DNA of 64,000 bases, taken from assembly GCA_024692955.1 (NCBI GenBank), contig JAILLW010000019.1, positions 27,807 through 91,806 on the forward strand, written 5' to 3'. The notes below the pieces were generated by a model that searched no databases, was not told the DNA's origin, and saw nothing but the letters and a program-made list of their open reading frames with translations. This DNA is from Lachnospiraceae bacterium. GTDB lineage: Bacteria > Bacillota > Clostridia > Lachnospirales > Lachnospiraceae. The position numbers and the translations under genes are program-made. Shown in pieces: positions 43,788 through 52,100 of the stretch. The first letter of the stretch is position 1. The number at the start of each line of letters is the position of its first letter.

Positions 43788-46700
43788 ATGGTATCTGATC
43801 GTCGTATCGGCGATCTTTATCCTGATGGCGCTGCTGTTCCTTGTGAAGGGAAAAAACAGTGTCGTATCGGTAAGTGACAATCTGGATTCCGTGATCCCGC
43901 GGTTTCGCCTTATGAAAAGCGAAGAACTCTTTTTCACGCAGGATGAGTATGCGGGCTTTCAGGGCGGCACGGAGCGGGATCTTCTTCCTTCCGAGGCAAA
44001 GCTCTATACGCTGCTTTATGCGGCGTTTCCGGCGATCTTCGCCTACTTTTTCGGGAAGCTCCTTTCAATCCTTCTTTCCACGGCGGGAGCGTTCCTTTTC
44101 GTCAGGGAAAAGTACGGAAAAGGCGGTCGCTTTGATGCCTTCGGGATCCTCTTCGGCTTCGGCTTCGGACTCCTTCCCGTTCCGGCGGAGAGCGCGTTCT
44201 GGTTCGCCTCCCTTCCCCTGCTTTGCTTTTTGCTTCTGAAGATCCGGAAGAAACCGCATTTTGTATGGTTCCTTTTGCTCTTTTTCTACCCGGTACTGAG
44301 CGATCTTCTGCATTTCGGATTCTTTATCCTTGCCGGGGTACTTATATACTTTATCGCTGTATGGATCCGTGAAAAGAAGTTTCCCTTAAGGATCCTTCTT
44401 TCCTTTTTCCTTATCGTCGCCGGCTATGCGCTTTCGGAATACCGGCTGATGCGCCAGCTCTTTTTTGAAGATAATGAATATCTTTGGAGAATGGCTTCCG
44501 CGGATCATGCGGGAGGACGGATCTTCCGCTTTCTTTCGGAGCATCTCCCCGCGGCCTTTGACATAAGAGCCGGAGTGCTCCGGCGCTATCCGCTTCTGCT
44601 TATTGCCGCTGCGGTCTTGCTCCTTGCGGGATTTTTCCTTGTGCGCTCCTATAAGGACCTCTACGATCCGGAAACTGGAGTTCCCCGGCCGGACCGTCAG
44701 AAAAAGGGAAATCTGCTTCGCGGGGTCGTGAACGGCTGCCTTTTATTCTATATGGCGTTCAATCTCTTTTTGAATTTTCCGGAAAATGATTTTCTGCATA
44801 CCCTCTTCCCGGCTACCGCGGGTAAGGAACGGACGACCTGGCGCGCCTATTATTCGGAGGGGATCTTTGAGAAGATCCGGGAAGATCTTGACTATGAGGA
44901 GGAATGGACCGTCGCTTACGGGATCGATCCCGGGGTGCTTAACTACAACGGGCTGGTGACTCTTGACGGATATTTCGACAGATATTCGATCAATTACAGG
45001 GATTATTTCCGAAGGGTCATAGCCCCTGCCATCGAGGGGCAGGAGTTCGAGGCGGAGATCGACCGCTATGGCGCGGAACTGAGGATCCCTGCGCCCGGGG
45101 ATCCGGAAACGGAGAAGACGGAACTTAAGATCGACCTTAATGCGCTGAAATATCTTGGCGGACGCTACCTTATCTCCGCTTATGAGATCGGAAACGCAAA
45201 GGAGATCGGGTTGGATGAAGCCGGTGTCTACACGGAGGAAGGGTCTCCCTGCAGGATCCGTGTCTACAAAATGCATTCGCGCTATCCGGAAAAGACGATC
45301 TCCGATATTCCCTTTTCGGAGCGTTCCGAGGATGATTACGATACGGAAAGGATGCATGAACTCGAAGCCGAGATCGGGAAAATGTCGAAAGAGGCAAAGG
45401 ATTATGCGGAAAAGAACGGGATCGATTTTAAAAAGGACGAAGAGTTTATCCTGATGAAGGATGTTCTTGACATGGCCGGGATGGAGGAACTCTATGACAG
45501 CCTGGAGCAGGAGATGATGAAGTTAAGGTCCTGCTACTCGATCCTGAATATCCGTTACAACAGGGATGTGAAAAACGAGGAACTGGCCAAAAAGGAACAG
45601 GAGCTTCATGAAACAGCCGTTGACGAGGGGGATCTTTACGCCCGGACCCTCAGGGACATATGTACGTCGCCGTATTATATGATGATCCGCCGGAAGCTTT
45701 CTTACGGAGCCGCGGAATCCCTTGCGGAATATGAGGATATGACGGAAGAGGAGAAGGAACGGTCCGCGAAGATCAACAGCCTTGAGCAGGAATATGACAA
45801 GGCCGCGCTGGAGGATCAGCCCTTTGAATATAAGGGGGAAAGCTGGACTTACGATCTTCTTTCCGAGCGGGCGGAGGAGCTTGACCAGGATACCTATATC
45901 GAGATCTATATCGGGATCGGAAAGGAACGGGCGAAGGTCCTCGGCGAAATCTATGTGCAGCTCCTTAAGCTCTACCACGAGAACGCTCTGGAAGAGGATT
46001 ATGACAGCTATGCGGATTACGCGTATGAAAAGGCGTACAGCCGCGATTATGATGTAAAAGAAGCGAAGGAAATGCTGAAGGATCTTCGGAAGAAGGGCTC
46101 CGGCTATATCACCAGGATCGGCGAGATCGGGGACGCGACGGAGTCGGATTTCGGGGTAATCACGCCGGACGATACCGAGACCTGGAACCTGCTCCTTCCC
46201 TATATGGAGGATATCGATCCGGAGCTTGGAATCTCGCTTAGACACCTTATCGACTGCGGGCTGTATGATATGAACTACAGCGAAACGAAGGTGGCGAATA
46301 CGGGCTATACCACCCCGCTGAATTATTACGGAGATGCCTTCATCTTTGATGAGCCGATGCAGACGTCGGATGACCTTTTCACCTACGTTCACGAATTCGG
46401 ACATTACAATAATGACTACCATTCGGATGAGAGTCTGCTTATGAGCTTCAACAACCTGGATGTGGCCGAGATCCATTCCCAGGGACTGGAGATGCTCTTT
46501 ACGAAGTATTATCCCGAAATCTACGGCGATGAGATGGGAAAGGCTCTTGAGGTAAGGGAGGTTTCCTCCATGGTGACGAAGCTGCCGGAGATCGCGATCG
46601 TAGCGGAATTCGAGATCTACGCTCATGAACATCCCGAAAGCACAGTTGAGGAGCTCAGCCGGAAATTCTACGATCTGATGAAGGATTACGGATATTATTA

Positions 46701-46992
46701 TCCGCCCGGAGTCGATGCGATCTATACCTGGGTGGAAATCCCGCATATCTTCAATACGCCGAACTATTACATCGCCTATCTGACCTCGGCGCTTACAAGT
46801 GTTGAAATCTACACGCTTTCGCATGAGGACCGCGAAAAAGCGATCGACAAGTATATGGATCTGACGTCCTTCCCGTCCGCCATCCCCTATTCCGGCGCCG
46901 TGGAAAGCGTCGGACTCGGCGACATCTTTGACAAGGGAACCGCCCGGGAGATCCTTAAAAAGACCTACCGGATCCTGCAGTACGGCGACTGA
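43768..46992 (+). CDS. fusion: YkoS/DUF6044-like membrane protein + M3-family metallopeptidase
   Basis: 1074 residues in one uninterrupted frame from GTG 43768 (GAAGGAAAG upstream), overlapping the GT2 gene by 20 bases. Residues 1-490 form a polytopic membrane protein of the YkoS/DUF6044 type: about nine helices, the first-loop motif SVSDNLDSVIPRFRLMKSEE, and the family's ending GGRYLISAYEIGNAKEIGL. Residues about 505-1074 are a complete M3 (PepF/thimet-like) zinc peptidase: helical N-lobe, HEFGH at 875-879 and the third ligand Glu901 in VAEIHSQGLE, then the C-terminal YYPPGVDAIYTWVEIPH and YYIAYLTSALTS substrate-binding region. The two parts are normally separate proteins of about 550 residues each. 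The peptidase probably faces outside. Function is unknown. Confidence 0.88.
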   Translation: MKTKQNRWYLIVVSAIFILMALLFLVKGKNSVVSVSDNLDSVIPRFRLMKSEELFFTQDEYAGFQGGTERDLLPSEAKLYTLLYAAFPAIFAYFFGKLLSILLSTAGAFLFVREKYGKGGRFDAFGILFGFGFGLLPVPAESAFWFASLPLLCFLLLKIRKKPHFVWFLLLFFYPVLSDLLHFGFFILAGVLIYFIAVWIREKKFPLRILLSFFLIVAGYALSEYRLMRQLFFEDNEYLWRMASADHAGGRIFRFLSEHLPAAFDIRAGVLRRYPLLLIAAAVLLLAGFFLVRSYKDLYDPETGVPRPDRQKKGNLLRGVVNGCLLFYMAFNLFLNFPENDFLHTLFPATAGKERTTWRAYYSEGIFEKIREDLDYEEEWTVAYGIDPGVLNYNGLVTLDGYFDRYSINYRDYFRRVIAPAIEGQEFEAEIDRYGAELRIPAPGDPETEKTELKIDLNALKYLGGRYLISAYEIGNAKEIGLDEAGVYTEEGSPCRIRVYKMHSRYPEKTISDIPFSERSEDDYDTERMHELEAEIGKMSKEAKDYAEKNGIDFKKDEEFILMKDVLDMAGMEELYDSLEQEMMKLRSCYSILNIRYNRDVKNEELAKKEQELHETAVDEGDLYARTLRDICTSPYYMMIRRKLSYGAAESLAEYEDMTEEEKERSAKINSLEQEYDKAALEDQPFEYKGESWTYDLLSERAEELDQDTYIEIYIGIGKERAKVLGEIYVQLLKLYHENALEEDYDSYADYAYEKAYSRDYDVKEAKEMLKDLRKKGSGYITRIGEIGDATESDFGVITPDDTETWNLLLPYMEDIDPELGISLRHLIDCGLYDMNYSETKVANTGYTTPLNYYGDAFIFDEPMQTSDDLFTYVHEFGHYNNDYHSDESLLMSFNNLDVAEIHSQGLEMLFTKYYPEIYGDEMGKALEVREVSSMVTKLPEIAIVAEFEIYAHEHPESTVEELSRKFYDLMKDYGYYYPPGVDAIYTWVEIPHIFNTPNYYIAYLTSALTSVEIYTLSHEDREKAIDKYMDLTSFPSAIPYSGAVESVGLGDIFDKGTAREILKKTYRILQYGD

Positions 46993-47065
46993 GAAGGCCC
47001 GGATCTGCGGATACGTAAAGACCGGAAACCAGGGAGACTGACCGAAGAAGGTGGAAAGCGGCCCA

Positions 47066-48784
47066 ATGAAAGACCGGAAAAGTCTGAACAAAAGCATAAG
47101 CAGGCCCGGAAAGGGAAAGATTCTGATCTTGATGGCGCTCGCCCTGATCTTTGCCGCGGCGGCGGCCTTCGGACTATCCGCAGATCTTTCGGACAGGCTT
47201 CCGGATGAGAAAGGTTCGACGGATCTTTTTGATTTTTATGAAGGGGCATCCGGTGCGGAGTTCGAAGACGGATCCTACCGCGTGACAGAAGATGATCCGT
47301 ATCTTGAGTTTCGCGGGATCAACGGGACTTACGGAGGGGTATTTCTCAGGGCGAAGGGCACTTCCGCTTCCGGAGCGGATATCCCGGTCAGCATCTACTG
47401 GACAAGGTCGGAGGGCGAGCCCTTTGTCGGGGCACTTTCCGCATCCGGCTTCCTGAAAAAGGGAAGAAGCGGTGTCTGCCTTGATCTTCCGGATTATCCG
47501 ATCCATGCCCTTAGACTTGACATTGACGGGGACCTTATCGAGACGGGCGCGGATCTTTTCACTCCGAATACGGTCTTAAAAAGGACTTATGGGGCGGACT
47601 TTTTCAGATCGTTCCTGATAAAAGGGCTCCTCTGCTTTCTGATATTCTTTTCCGCATTTATACGGTTTTCACTCCGGCCGGCCCGGGAAATCCTTACGGG
47701 AAAAGACCGTTCTTCCTACAACGCCGGGATCGACCTTGTGAGGATCCTTGCCACCGTCTTCGTGGTGGCATCCCATCTTCTTAACGATACGCTGATGCCG
47801 ACGGTGCAAAGAGGGGATCAGGGTTATGCCTTTTTCCGGCTGATCCCTTCCTTTACGCTCTGCTGCAATGTGCTTTATGTGATGATAAGCGGGGCCTCGC
47901 TGCTTTCGCCCTCCGAAGAGAGCATCGGAACGTTTTATAAAAAGCGGCTCGGAAGAGTTCTGATCCCGATGATCGCTTATTATGCATTCTATATGCTGCT
48001 CGGATATCCGGAGGAGGTCTTCCGGGAGGGGATCGGACCGGGATTAAGGGCCATAATCGGGGGCCTTTTTGCTGGAAGATCCTCCTATGTTCCGCATTTC
48101 TGGCTGATCTATGTGCTTCTCGGGCTCTATGTCATCGCGCCTTTTTTACGACTCCTTGTGTCCCGGCTTTCGGAAGCGCAGCTCGCTTTGCTGGTGCTTC
48201 TTATCTTCGCGGCGAATGTATTTCTGACCTATCTGCCCGTTTTCGGGTTTTACTTCGGACCCGAGATCGCGTTTTCCGCCTGGACCGGCGTATTCCTTCT
48301 CGGATATTATCTTGGTACGGAGCATGCGAAGAAGCTGAGGATCCCGCTCCTCATCTTTGGAGGATCGGGGATACTCTTTTCCTTCCTTACGCTCTATTTT
48401 CGCCCGGACCTTCTTGAGACGGCGGCAACCAGCGCGCCCCTCATGTGGATGAGCGGGATGTTCTTTTATCTTCTTCTGATGAGGGTTGGGGAATTCCTGC
48501 GGGACCGGGCGGTAAACGGAACTGCCGGAAGTGCGGATGCGGGAAAAGAATATTACGGAAACCCGTTCATCCGCTCTTTTGCGAAATACAGTTACGGGAT
48601 GCTCCTTATCCATATGTACTTTATGACGAAGCTCATTCTTCCCTGCGGATGGAGGTATGAAGCCGAGCACGGACATCTGAAGATCTGTATGCTTCTCATG
48701 CTGATCGCCGCCCTTTTGATCTCCTATCTTTTCGCGCTGATCTTCGATAATGCGGTGGAGACGTGGAGGAGAAGAAGGACATAA
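47066..48784 (+). CDS. acyltransferase 3 family membrane protein with extracytoplasmic N-domain
   Basis: 572 residues from ATG 47066 (GTG 47051 is an alternative; neither has a clear ribosome site). Helix 1 (about residues 19-38) leads to an extracytoplasmic beta-rich domain (about 40-185), then ten membrane helices of the Acyl_transf_3/OafA type: NAGIDLVRILATVFVVASHL (His of the catalytic R-X10-H region), NVLYVMISGASLL, FYKKRLGRVLIPMIAYYAFY, HFWLIYVLLGLYVIAPFLR and YSYGMLLIHMYFM near the end. It O-acylates surface glycans or peptidoglycan. The extra N-domain is unusual and may bind the acceptor. It follows the YkoS-M3 gene closely. Confidence 0.85.
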   Translation: MKDRKSLNKSISRPGKGKILILMALALIFAAAAAFGLSADLSDRLPDEKGSTDLFDFYEGASGAEFEDGSYRVTEDDPYLEFRGINGTYGGVFLRAKGTSASGADIPVSIYWTRSEGEPFVGALSASGFLKKGRSGVCLDLPDYPIHALRLDIDGDLIETGADLFTPNTVLKRTYGADFFRSFLIKGLLCFLIFFSAFIRFSLRPAREILTGKDRSSYNAGIDLVRILATVFVVASHLLNDTLMPTVQRGDQGYAFFRLIPSFTLCCNVLYVMISGASLLSPSEESIGTFYKKRLGRVLIPMIAYYAFYMLLGYPEEVFREGIGPGLRAIIGGLFAGRSSYVPHFWLIYVLLGLYVIAPFLRLLVSRLSEAQLALLVLLIFAANVFLTYLPVFGFYFGPEIAFSAWTGVFLLGYYLGTEHAKKLRIPLLIFGGSGILFSFLTLYFRPDLLETAATSAPLMWMSGMFFYLLLMRVGEFLRDRAVNGTAGSADAGKEYYGNPFIRSFAKYSYGMLLIHMYFMTKLILPCGWRYEAEHGHLKICMLLMLIAALLISYLFALIFDNAVETWRRRRT

Positions 48785-48811
48785 GAAAAGAAAAGTTCAA
48801 AAACATTTTAG

Positions 48812-48871
48812 CGCAAGTATATGGCGTGGCCTCCTGTCCACCGCCTCATGGAAGACAGGAGACCACTTGCG
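48812..48871 (+). other. long imperfect hairpin in the 321-base gap 48785-49105
   Basis: Arms 48826-48838 and 48854-48866 pair at 12 of 13 positions; CGCAA (48812-48816) and TTGCG (48867-48871) add an outer stem. No T-run follows. The rest of the gap is AT-rich and holds the promoter of the giant surface protein; no ORF or known RNA family is recognised. Confidence 0.5.
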
Positions 48872-49024
48872 TAAATCTCTTAATACATCGAAGAATGCCG
48901 GTATAACGACCTTGCGAAAGCGAAATATTGTCAATTTTTAAGCAAAGCAGGTGTTATTTTTAAGATAATTGGTATTTTTCGTCAATATTGTTTTATTATC
49001 GCGGAAATTCGGATTGATACTCCC

Positions 49025-49053
49025 TTGTAATCGGAAGTTTATTATGGTAAAGT
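49025..49053 (+). promoter_or_regulatory. probable promoter of the Ig-like surface protein
   Basis: TTGTAA at 49025-49030, 17-base spacer, TAAAGT at 49048-49053; about 45 bases of leader before the ATG and its GGAG ribosome site. Confidence 0.5.
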
Positions 49054-49105
49054 AAAAAGGCTATAAATCTGTGCTCAACAACACAGTAGGAAAGGAGAAA
49101 TAAAG

Positions 49106-52100
49106 ATGAACAGAAAGTTTGTCACGAGAATACTCGCAGGAGTATTTTCAGCAATCATGGTTCTGACATCTCTGCCCGCAGGAGCGATCGCTTCCTACGC
49201 GGACGAGATCGAAGAAGAGGCTTCATCGGTCGAAGAGGCTATTGAGATCGATGAAGACAGTTCAGTAGCGCTTAAGGCGGTCGATGAAACTGTGGACGAA
49301 ATCGATACTTCTGAAGAAGAAGTGATCGAGGATGTTTCGGATGAAAGTCTGAATGCCGGTTTAACGATCGAAGCAGCTACAGGAAGTTTTGGAGAAGCAT
49401 TCGGCAATATGACGGCTGAAGCGATCCAAAAAGATATTGTTGTAGGCGATGATGCCATCTCGGGTACCTTGAAGCAGGTTACTGGATGGGATGAGTTTGG
49501 AGCAAATCTCAGTTCCGGCCATTATATCGCGCTTCATATTGATGACAGTAATGCCATCAGTATTATGGCAGGTATTGGAGAAACGGCTGAAGAGAATTGG
49601 CGATTGAAGGATATCACTGATGATCCTGACAGGGTGGTTATCCTCAGAGTCAAGGATAAAGATATTCAGTCTATAAAAGTTGTTGTAAAATACAGCGAAA
49701 AAGTTCAGGTAGAAAGAGTGTTTGCTCTTACGGATCTGGAGTTGGAAGGGTTCGCAGCTACCGCTACATTTGACGAGAACGAGCAGGATCTGTTAGGGAA
49801 GAGTCCTTCCGACCTGCAATGCGACATGGTGATCGATTCCACATCGATCAGCGGGTCGTTGAATTATGTATATGATTATACCGGATTCAGCAGCATTCTT
49901 AATGAACAGCATGGTAATTATTTGGCACTTGATGTGGATATTCCTTATGGCCAGAAACTGGAATATGGAACCAAAGCTGATGCCCTGTATACAACCAGCA
50001 AAACTGCCGCAGAGACTGGAGATCTGTTAGACAGAGAACTGATCATTATTGTCAAGGATACTACCAAGCCGCTGATCCTGAAGGTTACTTATGATGACGG
50101 CTCTGTTGAGACGCGTAAGTATGATATTTCAGGTCTTGTTCTTACAGAGGGTTCAGATCTGATCGAAGTCACAACACCTGAAGAAAAGAGTTTTGGCGAA
50201 GCATTCGGGGATTTGAAACCTTCTAATCTTCAGAGCAATATCGTGATCACGGAACCTGAGGAAGCAGGTGGAGCTGGAACCATCACCGGTACCTTGAAGC
50301 AGATTCACGGGTTTACGGGATTCAGTTCGCCGCTCAGTTCAGGTCATTATCTCTCCGTAAAGGCTGATGCACCGGGAGCAAAAAGCATCAAGGTATCGAC
50401 CGATTCGGATGATGCAGTGGTAGCAGAGCTTATAAGTGATCCCGACAAGACGGCAATCATCAGGATTAAGGATAAGGACACGCAGAAACTGCTGGTTAAG
50501 GTTACATATGTTGATGGGACAGAGGTAACGAGGAAATATGATCTTACCGGTCTCGAGCTGGAAGGGTTCGCAGCTACCGCTACATTTGGCGAGAACGAGC
50601 AGGATCTGTTAGGGAAGAGTCCTTCAGACCTGCAAAGCGGCATGGTGATCGATTCCACATCGATCAGTGGATCGTTGAACTATGTACATGGCTATACCGG
50701 ATTCAGCAGTATTCTCGATGAACAGTATGGTAATTATTTGGCACTTAATGTGGATATTCCTTATGGCCAGAAACTGGAATATGGAACAAATTCCGCTAGC
50801 CTGTATACAACCAGCAGTACTGCTGCAGAACTTGAAAACCATCTGTTAGACAGAGAACTGATCATTATTGTCAAGAATACTGAAAACCCGCTGATCCTGA
50901 AGGTTACTTATGAGGACGGCTCTGTTGAGACGCGTAAGTATGATATTTCAGGTCTTGATCTTGCACAGGACACTTCAGCGTACGATGTTACTCTTTCAGG
51001 TAAAGAGTACGGTGCTAATCTTGGGAAACTGATTAAAGCCGGAACAACCGGTACGATTACGGTTGAAGCTGTTGTTACTGACAGAGCGACACAAAAGGCT
51101 GCATCAGGAAGAACCATAACCTGGGCATCCAGTGATGAGACGATTGCTACGGTTGTAGGTACTACAGCTAAAACTAATGCAGATGGTATCGCTACGGCCA
51201 CGGTTACAGTAAAAGATGTAGACAGAGCTTGTATCGCGGTCATTAGCGCTACTGTAGCAGATGGAGAGAGCGTAGGGACGACCAGATTCGAGATTTACAA
51301 GAAAGCAACTGATCCTAATTTGGTGATCGATATGGCTCTTCCCGAAGAGTATGAAGCAGCACTGGAGCCTACGATCATTCTTCCGGCAGGTACCAATTAC
51401 AGAGTTAAGTGGGAAAAGACAAGTGATAATGATGTCGCAGATGTTGATGAAGATTTTGGTATAGTTTGGGCAAAACAGCGCGGATCTGAGACATTTGCAC
51501 AGGTTGTATATGAGAGTGACGGAAAGACAGTTGCTGTAAAGACTGATGATAATGCTTACACAGTAAATGTTATTACCGCACTTTCGAGAGTAAGTATTAT
51601 TTCCCAAAAGGATGTATTTGCTAACAACTATCCGAATTGTGAAGCGCTTTCCCTTCAATTTGAACCTGAAGGCAATTGGGAATCAGTTTTTGATAATCCG
51701 ATAGTTTGGTCCAGCAGCAATACTGCAGTTGCAACAGTAGATGAATATGGAGCTGTAACCGGTATTTCGAAAGGTGCTACTACTATAAAAGCTGTAGTAT
51801 CCGTAGATGGGAAGCAGTATACAGCATCTATTGCGTTGAAAGTAAGATCTGCAGTCACCAAACTTACGGTAGGCTATGCCGATTTCAGAGCTTCAAGCGA
51901 GGATATTGAAATGCAGAGATTCCCGATTACTGAAATTGGCAGGGATGTAAAGTTCTGGTCAGACGCTGAAGGATCTGATGATGCAGATAAAAGGGTTTCC
52001 TGGAGCAGTTCCAATCCTTTTGTAGCCAAAATAACGGAAGACGGTTATCTGACTGCCTTAAAGAAAGGAACGGCATATATAGTTGCTTCAACACCTGATG

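Noticed and set aside
45523-47097. 524-codon minus-strand frame opposite the M3 peptidase region
   Set aside because: It is antisense to a gene with intact catalytic motifs, and its own translation shows no domain or start signal.
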